From JAVVHH01 sp965199585 (GTDB lineage Bacteria; Pseudomonadota; Alphaproteobacteria; Acetobacterales; Acetobacteraceae): a stretch of 64,000 bases of DNA. The notes beneath the pieces were generated by a model, which saw only the letters and a program-made list of their open reading frames with translations, was not told where the DNA came from and searched no databases. The stretch covers positions 1,736,001-1,800,000 of the forward strand of contig CBDASI010000002.1 in NCBI GenBank assembly GCA_965199585.1, given 5' to 3'. The translations under genes were made by a program, and so were the position numbers. The number at the start of each line of letters is the position of its first letter. Position 1 is the first letter of the stretch. Positions 42,427 through 52,069 of this stretch are shown in pieces.

Positions 42427-43685
42427 TCCCGGCTGTCGACACGGACCGACTCTGGACCAGGCTGATGCGCCTGGCCGAGATCGGTGCGCTGCCGGCCGGC
42501 GGCGTGAACCGGCAGGCGCTGACGGAAGGCGAGGCGGCGGCGTGGCGCCTGGTGCTGGGCTGGGCGGCGGAGGGCGGGCTGGTCCCCTCCGTCGATCCGG
42601 TCGGCAATTTGTTCCTGACGTTGCCGGGACGTGACGGAAGCCTCCCGCCGATCCTGGCCGGCAGCCACCTGGACACGCAGCCCACTGGCGGCAAGTTCGA
42701 CGGTGCCTTCGGCACGCTGGCCGCGCTGGAGGCCGTGCTGGGGCTGGCGGCGTGCGGCCGTGCGCCGGAGCGCGACGTGATGGTGGTGGCCTGGATGAAC
42801 GAGGAAGGCAGCCGCTTCGCCCCCAGCATCATGGGGTCCGCTACCTTTGCGGGGGATCGCGACCTGGCGGAAACGTTGGCCGTGCGGGACGCGCGGGGGA
42901 TCACCGTCGGGGAGGCACTGGACACGCTGCTGTCGGCGTTCCCCGACCTGCCGCGCCGCGATCTGGGCTTCACGCCCGGTTTCTATCTGGAAGCGCATAT
43001 CGAGCAGGGCCCGGTGCTGGAGGCGCGCGGCGTTCCGCTTGGCGTGGTGACCGGCATCCAAGGCAAGACGACTTGGGAGATCACCGTGACGGGGGCGGAG
43101 GGGCATGCGGGCACCTTGGCCATGGCGGATCGCCGGGATGCGCTCGCCGCTTTCGCCGTGATCGCGCACGGCATGTTCACCGAGATCGGCTCGGCCGACC
43201 CGGCGGTCAAATTCACGATCGGCCGGGTCGATCTGTGGCCCAATGCGCCCTCTGTGGTGCCGGCCCGAGTCAGCTTCCGCGTGGATCTGCGGCACCCGGA
43301 CAACGCGGTGCTGACCGCGATGGGCGATCGTGTGGCGGCCCTGGCTCGGCGTCTTGCCTCACCGTGCTCCGTCGAGGTCACCCGGCTGTCCCATGCTGCG
43401 TCCAACGGCTTCGATCCGATGTTGCGCGCCGCGATCGAAGCCGCTGCCGCCGCTCGCGGCCTCGGGTCCGTGCCCATCCTGTCGGCGGCCGGGCACGATG
43501 CACGCTACCTGGCTCCGCTCTGTCCCAGCGCCATGATCTTCATCCCATGCCGCGACGGCGTCAGCCATGTCGAGTATGAATGGACAGAACCGTCCCACGT
43601 CGAGGCCGGGGCAACGGTCCTGGCCGATGTCATTCGGCGCCTCGCCTTCATGCCCAGTACCAAGCCGCAAGATTCCACGTGTTGA
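42423..43685 (+). CDS. M20-family Zn-dependent N-carbamoyl-amino-acid/ureido-acid amidohydrolase
   Basis: 420 residues, the normal size for L-carbamoylase, beta-ureidopropionase and allantoate amidohydrolase. Metal motifs: GSHLDTQPTGGKFDGAFG, WMNEEGSRF, HIEQGPVLE and SAAGHDARYLAP; the dimer-domain His is in GAEGHAGT. Hydrolyses R-NH-CO-NH2 to an amine, CO2 and ammonia. GTG 42423 overlaps the hydrolase stop (GTGA). Its 3-prime 38 bp overlap the convergent binding-protein gene. It is the natural next step after HyuA/HyuB or PuuE in this window. Substrate is uncertain among these ureides. Confidence 0.9.
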   Translation: MIPAVDTDRLWTRLMRLAEIGALPAGGVNRQALTEGEAAAWRLVLGWAAEGGLVPSVDPVGNLFLTLPGRDGSLPPILAGSHLDTQPTGGKFDGAFGTLAALEAVLGLAACGRAPERDVMVVAWMNEEGSRFAPSIMGSATFAGDRDLAETLAVRDARGITVGEALDTLLSAFPDLPRRDLGFTPGFYLEAHIEQGPVLEARGVPLGVVTGIQGKTTWEITVTGAEGHAGTLAMADRRDALAAFAVIAHGMFTEIGSADPAVKFTIGRVDLWPNAPSVVPARVSFRVDLRHPDNAVLTAMGDRVAALARRLASPCSVEVTRLSHAASNGFDPMLRAAIEAAAAARGLGSVPILSAAGHDARYLAPLCPSAMIFIPCRDGVSHVEYEWTEPSHVEAGATVLADVIRRLAFMPSTKPQDSTC

Positions 43686-45276
43686 GGCGAACGTTGATGT
43701 CGGGTTCGTAGCCCATCAGCTTGGCCTTAGTGCCCTCGATCAGCGCGTATTGATGCTGCGGCAGGAAGGCGAGGTCCTCGCGCAGCACTTGCTGCAGTTT
43801 TTGGTAGATCGGGGCCCGTTTGGTGCGGTCGAGCTCGGTGGCGCCTTCCTGAAGCAAGCGGTCCACCTCGGGATTGGAATACTGCATCGTGTTTTGACCG
43901 GCGCCCGTCTTGGCGGCGATCTCGCTGCTGGAGAAGTAGTTGGAGGCGTCCGGGTCCGGGCCGACCATGAAGTTGAGGCCGACGATGGCGGTCTCGAACT
44001 TCGACAGCACCCAGTAGTCGCTCCACATGACCGCGGGCGGCAGGTTCTTGATCGTCATGTCGATGCCGATCGACTTGAAGTCCTGCTGTAATAGCTGCTG
44101 CACCTGTTCGCGCAGGTGATTGCCGGCCGTGGTAGAGTTGGTGAACGCCAGGCGCACGCCGTTCTTGGCGCGGACACCGTCGGCACCGGGCTTCCAGCCA
44201 GCATCGTCGAGCGTCTTCTTGGCTTTGGCGATGCTGTACTCGTGCTTGGGAAGGCCGGCATCGTATGCCCAGCTTTGCTGCGGCAAATACGATTCGGTCG
44301 GGAACGGCACACCGAAATACAGTTGCTCGACAATGCTGTCTTTGTCGTAGGCGTAATAGATCGCCTGGCGCACGGCTTTCTCGGCGAATTGCGGCAGGCC
44401 GAGGTTGAAGTAGAAGGTCTCGATCGACGCGGTCGGCGCGGCGGTGACCGTGCGCTCCGGTAGTTTCTTGGCTTCGGCGTAATGGTCGGCCGAGATGCCT
44501 TGTAGGCCGATGAAGTCGATGTCGCCGGTGCGGAACTGCGTGTAGAGCACCGTCAGGTCGGGAATGTACTTGAACACCACCGTTTGCAGGATCGGGCCGG
44601 TCTCGAAGTAGTCCTCGTTGGCGACCAGGGTGATGTGATCGCCCGGAACGCGCTCCTTCCATTTGAACGGGCCGGTGCCGACCGGATTTTCGGCGTAGTG
44701 ACCGCCCACGACCGGTTCGTTCTCCAATTTATGCTTCGGCACGATGAAGAACCAGGAGAGGATTGATAGATAGGGGGCGTAGGGCTTCTGCATCGTCCAG
44801 GTAATGCGGTCCGGCGCTGGGGTCTGGATGTTCTCGACCAGGCTGTGCCCGGTGCGGCTGTAGGCCGGGAAGTCCTTCTGCGTCATGCTCTGCAGCGAGA
44901 AGGCGACGTCGGCGGAGGTGAACGGCGTGCCGTCGTGCCATTTGACGCCGGGTCGCAGCTTGATGGACCAGGTGAGCCCGTCCGCGGACAGGCCGCCATT
45001 GGCGACGGTCGGCACTTCGAGCGCCAGGCGCGGCAGCATCTCGCCGGTGGGGGACACGGCCCAGAGCGGGCTATAGACCGCGATGTTGACGCCGTCATCG
45101 ACCTCGATATGCGGCCGGCGTGGGTCGAAGACGGTGGGCTCCTGCGAGAGGCCGACGACCACTTGGCCCGCGGGCTTCGACTTGGCCTGCGCCCAGCCGA
45201 GGGAGGGTGCGGCGCCGATCGCGGCCGTGGTGACGAGAAGGCGGCGGCGGGAGATGTTCATGTCGAGGGCTTTCAT
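43648..45276 (-). CDS. Family 5 extracellular solute-binding protein with Tat-like signal
   Basis: 542 residues. The N-terminus has a twin-arginine motif (SRRRLLVTT) and ends AQA. The mature part carries VKWHDGTPFTSADVAFSLQSM and AVRQAIYYAYDKDSIVEQLYFG. ATG 45276 overlaps the oxidase stop as ATGA; an internal ATG at 45261 would still keep the Tat motif. It closes the run that begins at hyuA and probably serves the 46586-50404 importer, from which it is separated by one enzyme gene. Confidence 0.9.
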   Translation of the reverse strand: MKALDMNISRRRLLVTTAAIGAAPSLGWAQAKSKPAGQVVVGLSQEPTVFDPRRPHIEVDDGVNIAVYSPLWAVSPTGEMLPRLALEVPTVANGGLSADGLTWSIKLRPGVKWHDGTPFTSADVAFSLQSMTQKDFPAYSRTGHSLVENIQTPAPDRITWTMQKPYAPYLSILSWFFIVPKHKLENEPVVGGHYAENPVGTGPFKWKERVPGDHITLVANEDYFETGPILQTVVFKYIPDLTVLYTQFRTGDIDFIGLQGISADHYAEAKKLPERTVTAAPTASIETFYFNLGLPQFAEKAVRQAIYYAYDKDSIVEQLYFGVPFPTESYLPQQSWAYDAGLPKHEYSIAKAKKTLDDAGWKPGADGVRAKNGVRLAFTNSTTAGNHLREQVQQLLQQDFKSIGIDMTIKNLPPAVMWSDYWVLSKFETAIVGLNFMVGPDPDASNYFSSSEIAAKTGAGQNTMQYSNPEVDRLLQEGATELDRTKRAPIYQKLQQVLREDLAFLPQHQYALIEGTKAKLMGYEPDINVRLNTWNLAAWYWA

Positions 45277-46598
45277 AGTCCGGATTGCAGCGAGATCGGG
45301 GTGCCGTCGGTAAAGCGGCTGAAGCGAAACGGCGTCGGGTCGACGATCGTGGGCCGGCTGGTGGCGATCTCGGCGGCCAGGCGTCCGGCTGCCGGACCGA
45401 TGCCGAAGCCGTGGCCCGAGAACCCGGTGGCGATCACCAGCCCGGGCATGCTGTCCACCTCGGAGATGACCGGCACCGCGTCGGGCGTCACGTCGATCAT
45501 GCCGGCCCATTGCTGCGTTACGGTGGCCTGGCCAAAGATCGGGAAGGCCTCGCGAAGGTGCCGCATGGCGTCGTCGTTGATGTGCCCGACCGGGTCCGGA
45601 TCGAGGGTGCGGAGCTTCTCGAACGGGCTGGCGCGGTCGAGGTCCCAGCGCTTGGGCGTGCGGGCTTCGGCGATGAAGTCACCATCCAGGCGGAGGCGGA
45701 GGCCGCGGCGCTCGGCCTTTGCGGCGGGCAGGAATTCGCGGAAGAACTTGAACGTGTCCGGCGTGATCGGCACCACGTTGGCCTGGCCGTTGGCGATGGT
45801 GTATCCGCCATCCATCCGCTTGCGGTAGGCGAAGTTGCCGACCCAGGCCGAGGTCTCCGGACCACCCGATACCGGCGAGGTCCGCAGCACGGAGGAGCGC
45901 ACCTTCAGTTGCGGCAGACGCAGGCCGAGGCTGCCGCAGAACAGGCGGGACCACGCGCCGCTGGCCATGATCGCGCTGTTGCACGCGACCCGGCCCCGCT
46001 CCGTCACCACGCCCGTCACCCGCCCGCCGGTCAGGTCCAATCCACGGACGGCGCAGCCCTCAACGATGAGCGCGCCCGCCAGGCGCGCCGCTGCGGCCAA
46101 GGCGGGGACCGCTTTCTGCGGCTCGGCCCGGCCGTCCGTCTTGGTGTAGAGTGCGGCGCCATACCGCTTGGTCGCGCCGGGGAGCAGGGCGGCGAGTTCG
46201 TCGCCTTCGATTATGCGGCTGCCCATCTGGTATTCGGACACGCCATCCAGCCATTTCTGGTAGTGCTCGCGGTCCGCATCGGTGCGCGCGACATACAGCA
46301 CACCGCAGTCGGTGAAGCCGGTGGGCAGACCTTCGCGGTTGAAGTCGCCCCACATGCGCAGCGCCTCGATGATCAGCGGCACCTCGCGCAGGTCGCGCCC
46401 GGTCTTGCGGACCCAGCCCCAGTTGCGGCTGGATTGCTCGCCGGCGAGCTTGCCCTTCTCGCACAGTAGGACGGTATTGCCGGCGCGCGCCAGATGCAGC
46501 GCCGCCGAGACGCCGATGATGCCGCCGCCGATGACGACGACGTCGACGCGGGTGGGAAGTTTCTGGTCGGTGTCTGCCGGGTCGATCAGCGGGCCCAT
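45273..46598 (-). CDS. DAO-family FAD-dependent amine/amino-acid oxidoreductase
   Basis: 441 residues of the D-amino-acid dehydrogenase/sarcosine oxidase family. FAD fold VVVIGGGIIG (20-29), then EKGKLAGEQSSRNWGWVRK, and C-terminal ATGFSGHGFGIGPAAGRLAAE. It oxidises a C-N bond of an amino acid or N-methyl amino acid. No signal or membrane anchor. ATG 46598 overlaps the ATPase gene by 13 bp. Next to hydantoinase genes it could act on the amino acid released from a hydantoin or on sarcosine. This is inference. Confidence 0.87.
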   Translation of the reverse strand: MGPLIDPADTDQKLPTRVDVVVIGGGIIGVSAALHLARAGNTVLLCEKGKLAGEQSSRNWGWVRKTGRDLREVPLIIEALRMWGDFNREGLPTGFTDCGVLYVARTDADREHYQKWLDGVSEYQMGSRIIEGDELAALLPGATKRYGAALYTKTDGRAEPQKAVPALAAAARLAGALIVEGCAVRGLDLTGGRVTGVVTERGRVACNSAIMASGAWSRLFCGSLGLRLPQLKVRSSVLRTSPVSGGPETSAWVGNFAYRKRMDGGYTIANGQANVVPITPDTFKFFREFLPAAKAERRGLRLRLDGDFIAEARTPKRWDLDRASPFEKLRTLDPDPVGHINDDAMRHLREAFPIFGQATVTQQWAGMIDVTPDAVPVISEVDSMPGLVIATGFSGHGFGIGPAAGRLAAEIATSRPTIVDPTPFRFSRFTDGTPISLQSGL

Positions 46599-47599
46599 GT
46601 CAGCTCCTGTTCAGGGTGAGGTGCGACCGGCGAGGCGAGGGTCAGCTCGGGCCGGCGGCAAGCGGCAAAATGGCCCGGCGCCAGCTCGGCCAGCGGCGGC
46701 AGCGATTGGGCGCAGGCGGCTTCGGCGTAGCGGCAGCGAGTGCGGAAGGTGCAGCCGGAGGGCGGCGAGAGCGGGCTTGGAATGTCGCCCTCGAGCAGGA
46801 TACGGGGCGGCCGGGTGCCCCGGGGATCACCGATGTCGGGCACGGCGGAGAACAGCGCCTCGGTGTAAGGGTGCCGCGGCCGGGCGAATAGGTCGGCGGT
46901 GGAGCCGATCTCGACGATGCGGCCGAGATACATCACCGCGATGCGGTCGGAGATGAGCCCGACCACGGCCAGATCGTGCGCGATGAACAGCAGCGAGAGG
47001 CCCAGTTCGGCCCGCAGGTCGAGCAGCAGGTTGACGACCTGCGCCTGCACCGAGACGTCGAGCGCGGAGACCGGCTCGTCGGCGACCAGCAGGGTCGGGC
47101 GGCAGATCAGCGCGCGGGCGATGCCGATGCGCTGCCGTTGGCCGCCCGAGAACTCGTGCGGGTAGCGGGGAGCGGCGCTGGCGGGCAGGCCGACCAAGGC
47201 GAGGGCGTCGGCAATGCGTGCGCGCCGGGCGGGGCCGTCGAGGCCGGGTTCATGGACGGCGAGCGGAATGGCCAGGCTCTGCTCGACCGACATGCGCGGA
47301 TTGAGCGAGGCGTACGGGTCCTGAAACACGACCTGCATGTGTTTGCGGACCGCGCGCAGCTCGCGGCGGGAGGATGTGCCGATCTCCTGGCCCTGGAAGC
47401 GGATCGACCCGGCAGTCGGTTCGTGAAGCCGCAGGATGGTGCGCCCGAGGGTGGTTTTGCCGGAGCCGCTTTCGCCGACGATGCCGAGGACCTCGCCGGG
47501 CGCGAGGGTGAACGAGACGCCGTCCAGCGCCCGCAACGTGCGGCGGCCGCCGACCTTGTAGTGTTTGGCCAGGTCGGTGACCTCAAGCAACGGCGTCAT
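46586..47599 (-). CDS. DppF-type ABC transporter ATP-binding protein
   Basis: 337 residues. GESGSGKT, FSGGQRQR, LLVADEPVSALDV and FIAHDLAVV, plus a C-terminal PPSGCTFRTRCRYAEAAC cysteine cluster. ATG 47599 is fixed by ATGA overlap with the DppD stop; an in-frame ATG at 47626 lies inside that gene. Heterodimer partner of 47596-48585. Confidence 0.93.
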   Translation of the reverse strand: MTPLLEVTDLAKHYKVGGRRTLRALDGVSFTLAPGEVLGIVGESGSGKTTLGRTILRLHEPTAGSIRFQGQEIGTSSRRELRAVRKHMQVVFQDPYASLNPRMSVEQSLAIPLAVHEPGLDGPARRARIADALALVGLPASAAPRYPHEFSGGQRQRIGIARALICRPTLLVADEPVSALDVSVQAQVVNLLLDLRAELGLSLLFIAHDLAVVGLISDRIAVMYLGRIVEIGSTADLFARPRHPYTEALFSAVPDIGDPRGTRPPRILLEGDIPSPLSPPSGCTFRTRCRYAEAACAQSLPPLAELAPGHFAACRRPELTLASPVAPHPEQELTWAR

Positions 47600-48585
47600 G
47601 CCGCCAGCTCCCGCCACCGGGCGCAACGGACCGAGTGATCGGAGGCGACGGCTTCCAGCGGGGGCCGGGCGCTCTCGCAGGGCTCGGGCAGGGCGTGCGT
47701 GCAGCGAGGGTGGAAGGTGCAGCCGGCGGGCCGGTGCTGCGGGTCCGGCACGTTGCCGGGGATGGCGGGCAGTCGCGAACCCGGCGTGCGATCGCGCAGT
47801 TGCGACAGCAGCGGCACCGAGGCGATGAGCCCGCGGCTATACGGCATCAACGGCGTGCGGATGAGATCGGCGACCGGCGCGTCCTCCACCACCTGGCCCG
47901 CGTACATCACCAGCACGCGGTCGGCGATCTCGGCGACCACGCCGAGGTTGTGGGTAATAAACACGACCGACATGCCGGTCTCGCGCTGCAGGCTGCGGAT
48001 CAGTTCGAGGATCTGCGCCTGGATGGTGACGTCCAGCGCCGTGGTCGGCTCGTCGGCGATCAGCACGCGCGGGCGGCAGGCGAGCGCCATGGCGATCATG
48101 GCGCGCTGCCGCATGCCGCCGGAGAGCTGATGCGGGAAGGCGCGGGCGCGCAGCTCGGGCTCCGCGATGCCGACCTGGCGCAGCAGGTCGACCGCGCGCG
48201 CCAGGGCGGCCCGGCGGCCGACGGTCTCGTGCACCAGCACGGCCTCGGCGATCTGGTCGCCGATGCGATGCACCGGGTTGAGCGACGTCATCGGCTCCTG
48301 AAAGATCATCGCGATGTCGCGACCCCGGATGGCGGCCATCTGTCGCTCGGGCAGCGACAGGAGATCCTTGCCGTCCAGCATGGCGGACCCTTCGACGCGC
48401 GGCCCGGTCCCGAGCAATCGCATCAGCGCCAGCGCGGTGACGCTCTTGCCGGAGCTGCTTTCGCCGACGATCGCCAGCGTCTCGCCGGCCCCGAGCGCGA
48501 ACGACACGCCGTCGACGGCGCGGACCAGCCCGCCCTCGCCGGCGAAGGTGACGCGCAGGTCGGTGGCGGTGAGCACGGCGGTCAT
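47596..48585 (-). CDS. DppD-type ABC transporter ATP-binding protein
   Basis: 329 residues with GESSSGKS Walker A (Ser in place of the more usual central Gly), LSGGMRQR, LIADEPTTALDV, FITHNLGVV, and a C-terminal GCTFHPRCTHALPEPC cluster. ATG 48585 overlaps the permease stop as ATGA; the frame is open further upstream only as a shadow of the permease gene. Confidence 0.93.
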   Translation of the reverse strand: MTAVLTATDLRVTFAGEGGLVRAVDGVSFALGAGETLAIVGESSSGKSVTALALMRLLGTGPRVEGSAMLDGKDLLSLPERQMAAIRGRDIAMIFQEPMTSLNPVHRIGDQIAEAVLVHETVGRRAALARAVDLLRQVGIAEPELRARAFPHQLSGGMRQRAMIAMALACRPRVLIADEPTTALDVTIQAQILELIRSLQRETGMSVVFITHNLGVVAEIADRVLVMYAGQVVEDAPVADLIRTPLMPYSRGLIASVPLLSQLRDRTPGSRLPAIPGNVPDPQHRPAGCTFHPRCTHALPEPCESARPPLEAVASDHSVRCARWRELAA

Positions 48586-49457
48586 CGGTTCAGGTCCAGC
48601 CGCGGGTCGAGCGCGTCGCGGAGGCCGTCGCCGAGGAAGTTGAAGCCGGTGACCGCCAGCGTGATCGCGGCCCCCGGCAGGATCGCGAGCCAGGGCGCGG
48701 TGGCCAGATACTCTTGCGCGTTGTTGAGCATGTTGCCCCAGGACGGGGTCGGCGGCTGGATGCCATAGCCGAGATAGCTGACGTAGCTCTCCAGCAGGAT
48801 CGCGCGGGCGACGTTGAGCGTGGCGACGACGATGATCGGCGCCATGATGTTCGGCAGCAGCTCTCGCAGCATGAGATGCGCGTCCGACACGCCGATCGCC
48901 TCGGCGGCCAGCACGTAATCCCGCTCCCGCAACGCCCGGATCTGGCCTTCGACGATGCGCGCCACCTCCATCCAGGAGGTGAGCGCCACGATCAGCGTGA
49001 TGGTCAGCACGCCGGGGCTGACCAGCGCGGCCAGCGTCAGCAGCAGGAAGATGGACGGGAAGCACAGCACCGCATCGACGACGCGCATCAGCGCCGTGCC
49101 GGTCCAACCGCCGTAGAAGCCGGCGACCAGACCGACGAGGACGCCGGTGACGGTGCTCAGCCCCATCGCGGCGAACCCGACCGACAGCGAGATGCGACCG
49201 GCCAGAAGCAGGCGAACGAGTTGATCGCGCCCGAGCGGATCCGAGCCGAGCAGATGCGGCCCGGCGAAAGGCGGTTGGAAGCGATGCCGCAGGTCGATCG
49301 CCAGCGAGTCGTAGGGCACGAGAGACGGGCCGATGATGCAGGCCAGGATCAGGACGACGAGCGCGGCGAGGCCAAACATGGCGAGCCGGTGCCGGAGGAG
49401 GCGGCGAAGCGCCGGGCTGCGGATGCGGCAAGTCGGGCGCGTGAGGGTCGCGCTCAT
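48582..49457 (-). CDS. DppC-type ABC transporter permease
   Basis: 291 residues. HLLGSDPLGRDQLVRLLLAGRISL is the DppC hallmark, with coupling loop LRERDYVLAAEAIGVSDAHLMLRELLPNIMAP and ESYVSYLGYGIQPPTPSWG after it. ATG 49457 overlaps the DppB stop. Co-encoded with the DppB subunit and both ATPases. Confidence 0.93.
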   Translation of the reverse strand: MSATLTRPTCRIRSPALRRLLRHRLAMFGLAALVVLILACIIGPSLVPYDSLAIDLRHRFQPPFAGPHLLGSDPLGRDQLVRLLLAGRISLSVGFAAMGLSTVTGVLVGLVAGFYGGWTGTALMRVVDAVLCFPSIFLLLTLAALVSPGVLTITLIVALTSWMEVARIVEGQIRALRERDYVLAAEAIGVSDAHLMLRELLPNIMAPIIVVATLNVARAILLESYVSYLGYGIQPPTPSWGNMLNNAQEYLATAPWLAILPGAAITLAVTGFNFLGDGLRDALDPRLDLNR

Positions 49458-50404
49458 CGGACGCGGATCCGCGGGTCGGCGACGACGTAAAGCATATCGG
49501 CCATCAGATTGCCGATCAGCACCATGATCGCCGAGATCATCAGCAGGCCCATCACCACCGGGTAGTCGCGGTAGCCGATGGAATCGAGGAACAATCGGCC
49601 CATGCCGGGCCAGGTGAACACGGTTTCGGCCACCAGCGCACCACCGAGCAGCGTCGGCAGTTGCAGCCCGGCGATCGTGATCATCGGCAGCAGCGCGTTG
49701 CGCAGCGCATGCCGCACCAGCACCGCCCGCTGACGCACGCCCTTAGCGCGCGCGGTGCGGATGTAATCCTGCGAGATCACGTCGAGCATGGAAGCGCGCA
49801 TGAAGCGGCTCCAAGTCGCCACCGTCACCAGCGTGAGCACGGCGCAGGGGAGGATCAGGTGTCGCAGGCCGTCGAGCCAGCTAGAATCGCCTGAGGCGTG
49901 ACGGTTGCCGGAGGGCAACCAGCCGAGCGTGACGGAGAACAGGTAGATCATGACGAGCCCAAACCAGAAGGTCGGGATCGAGAGCGCCACCATGGCGCCG
50001 ATGGTCGCGAGGTAGTCGGCGACGGAATACCGCCGGATGGCGCCGAGCACGCCGACCCAGGTGCCGATCAGCACGGCCAGCAGCGTCGAGCTGGCCATCA
50101 GCTCGAACGTCGCGCCGAGATGGGACGCGATGACGGAGAGCACGGGCGCGCCGTCGCGGTAGGAATGTCCCCAATCGCCGCCGAGCAGGTGTCCGGCCCA
50201 GTCGACGTATTGGATCGGTAACGGTTGATCGAGGCCCATCTGGTGCGAGATCTCCGCCATCGTCTCGGCCGACATGCCGGGGGTGAGCGCGAATTGAGCG
50301 AGGGGACCGCCGGGGGCCAGGTGTAGGAGGCCGAAGCCGATCATCGAGACGAGCACGAGCAGGACGAGGCTCTGGCCGATGCGGGAGAACAGCGTGCGGA
50401 TCAT
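49454..50404 (-). CDS. DppB-type ABC transporter permease
   Basis: 316 residues with an N-terminal helix, MGLDQPLPIQYVDWAGHLLGGDWGHSY, and coupling loop SQDYIRTARAKGVRQRAVLVRHALRNALLPM. Start ATG 50404, 28 bp after the SDR stop. It opens the second Dpp-type importer of this run. Confidence 0.93.
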   Translation of the reverse strand: MIRTLFSRIGQSLVLLVLVSMIGFGLLHLAPGGPLAQFALTPGMSAETMAEISHQMGLDQPLPIQYVDWAGHLLGGDWGHSYRDGAPVLSVIASHLGATFELMASSTLLAVLIGTWVGVLGAIRRYSVADYLATIGAMVALSIPTFWFGLVMIYLFSVTLGWLPSGNRHASGDSSWLDGLRHLILPCAVLTLVTVATWSRFMRASMLDVISQDYIRTARAKGVRQRAVLVRHALRNALLPMITIAGLQLPTLLGGALVAETVFTWPGMGRLFLDSIGYRDYPVVMGLLMISAIMVLIGNLMADMLYVVADPRIRVR

Positions 50405-50432
50405 GCGCCGGAGACACCGACCAGGATCTCCA

Positions 50433-51128
50433 TCACAGCATCGGCTCGACGCGGCAATTGACCAGGATCTCGCCCACCGTGGCGTTGTTCGGCAGGCACA
50501 GCGCCGTCCCGATCAGCACGGCGACGTCGCCCGCGCTGCTCATCGCGCCGCGTGGCGTGGTGGTCACCGCCGCCGTCATGTCGGTGGCGACGAAGCCCGG
50601 GCATACGCTGCAGGCGCGCACGCCGTCGTCCCAGCCCTCGCGGCGCACCGCCTGGGTCAGGGCGTTCAGCGCGAACTTGCTCATCGCGTAGCCGACATTC
50701 TCGTTGGCGACCCGTTTGCCCGATAGCGAGGCGACGTTGACGACCCGGCCTTCGCCGCAGCTGCGCAGCGCCGGCATCGCCGCCCGGATCAGCCGCATCG
50801 GCGCCTTCACGTTGATCGCCCAAAGGGCATCGAGCGCGGTCTCGTCCTCGTCGGCGAGCGTCGCTTTGGTGTTGATGCCGGCGGCGTTGACGAGCGCATT
50901 CAGGGTGCCGAAGCGCGCGAGCGTGGCGGCGACCCAGGCGCGGGGGCTCTCGGCGTCCTCGGCGTCGTAGCGGTGGAGGGACAGCCGGTCGGAGTCCTTC
51001 AGGCCGCGCGCATCGCGGATGCCGGCCGAAACGCTCCAGCCGGTGTCGAGCAGATGCTCGACCGTCGCGCGCCCGATACCCCGCGCTGCGCCGGACACCA
51101 TGACGACGCGGCCTTCAGCCTTCAACAC
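50433..51128 (-). CDS. Short-chain dehydrogenase/reductase
   Basis: 231 residues. SGAARGIG cofactor fold, NAAGI, catalytic Ser in VASLSG and YxxxK as GYAMSKFAL, so the active site is intact, unlike the SDR at 39614. GTG 51128 overlaps the ATPase stop by 7 bp. It lies between two complete Dpp-type importer gene sets. Interconverts an alcohol and a carbonyl with NAD(P); substrate unknown. Confidence 0.88.
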   Translation of the reverse strand: MLKAEGRVVMVSGAARGIGRATVEHLLDTGWSVSAGIRDARGLKDSDRLSLHRYDAEDAESPRAWVAATLARFGTLNALVNAAGINTKATLADEDETALDALWAINVKAPMRLIRAAMPALRSCGEGRVVNVASLSGKRVANENVGYAMSKFALNALTQAVRREGWDDGVRACSVCPGFVATDMTAAVTTTPRGAMSSAGDVAVLIGTALCLPNNATVGEILVNCRVEPML

Positions 51129-52069
51129 GGTATGATCTCCTCACGAATGCAGGCGACACGGTGCCCGTCGCCGAGGTCGCGCCAGGCTGGGACGGCGTCG
51201 GCACATGCCGCGACGGCCAGGGAACAGCGGGTGCGAAAGACGCAGCCGGAGGGTGGGGCCAGCGGGCTGGGCGGCTCCCCGGCCAGGGTGATGCGGGTGC
51301 GGCGGCGCGCCGGGTCGAGCTGTGGCGAGGCGGAGAGCAGGGCGCGGGTGTAGGGGTGGCGCGGCGCGGCGAACAGGCGGGCCGAGGGCCCTTCCTCGAC
51401 GACGCGGCCGAGATACATGACCGCGACCCGGTCGCAGAGATGACGCACGACGGCGAGGTCGTGGCTGATGAACAGCAGCGCCAGGCCGAGCCGCGCGCGC
51501 AAATCGGCCAGCAGGGCCAGTACCTGCGCCTGCACCGAGACGTCGAGGGCGGAGACGGGCTCGTCGGCGACCAGCAGGTCCGGCCCGGGGGCGAGCGCGC
51601 GGGCGATGCCGATGCGTTGGCGTTGACCGCCGCTGAACTCGTGGGGAAAGCGGCTGGCGTGGGCAGGGTCGAGGCCGACCTGTTCGAGCAAGGCGGCGAC
51701 GCGGGCCGGGTGCTCGGCGCGGGGGCCGATACGGTGGATGGCGAGCCCATCGGCGATCTGGCTCCCTATCCGGCGGCGCGGGTCCAGGCTGGCATACGGA
51801 TCCTGGAACACGAGCTGCATCCGTCGGCGCAGTGCCGGGCCCGGAGCGGCGGGCAAGGGGGCGCCGTCGAAGCGGATCTCGCCGGTGCTGGGCGGCAGCA
51901 GGCCCAATAGGAGGCGGCCGAGCGTGCTTTTGCCGGAGCCGCTCTCGCCCACCAGGCCGAGCGCCTCGCCGCGGCCGAGCCGTAGCGAGACGTCGCTGAC
52001 TGCCTGCACCGCGTGTCGCCGGGTGCCGAACTGCCGACCGACACCGTCGGCCTGAAGCAGGGCCGTCAT
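51122..52069 (-). CDS. DppF-type ABC transporter ATP-binding protein
   Basis: 315 residues. GESGSGKS, FSGGQRQR, LLVADEPVSALDV, FISHDLAVV and a C-terminal PPSGCVFRTRCSLAVAAC cluster. ATG 52069 overlaps the stop of the permease-ATPase fusion as ATGA; an in-frame ATG at 52147 lies inside that gene. Second ATPase of the 51122-56349 importer. Confidence 0.93.
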   Translation of the reverse strand: MTALLQADGVGRQFGTRRHAVQAVSDVSLRLGRGEALGLVGESGSGKSTLGRLLLGLLPPSTGEIRFDGAPLPAAPGPALRRRMQLVFQDPYASLDPRRRIGSQIADGLAIHRIGPRAEHPARVAALLEQVGLDPAHASRFPHEFSGGQRQRIGIARALAPGPDLLVADEPVSALDVSVQAQVLALLADLRARLGLALLFISHDLAVVRHLCDRVAVMYLGRVVEEGPSARLFAAPRHPYTRALLSASPQLDPARRRTRITLAGEPPSPLAPPSGCVFRTRCSLAVAACADAVPAWRDLGDGHRVACIREEIIPC

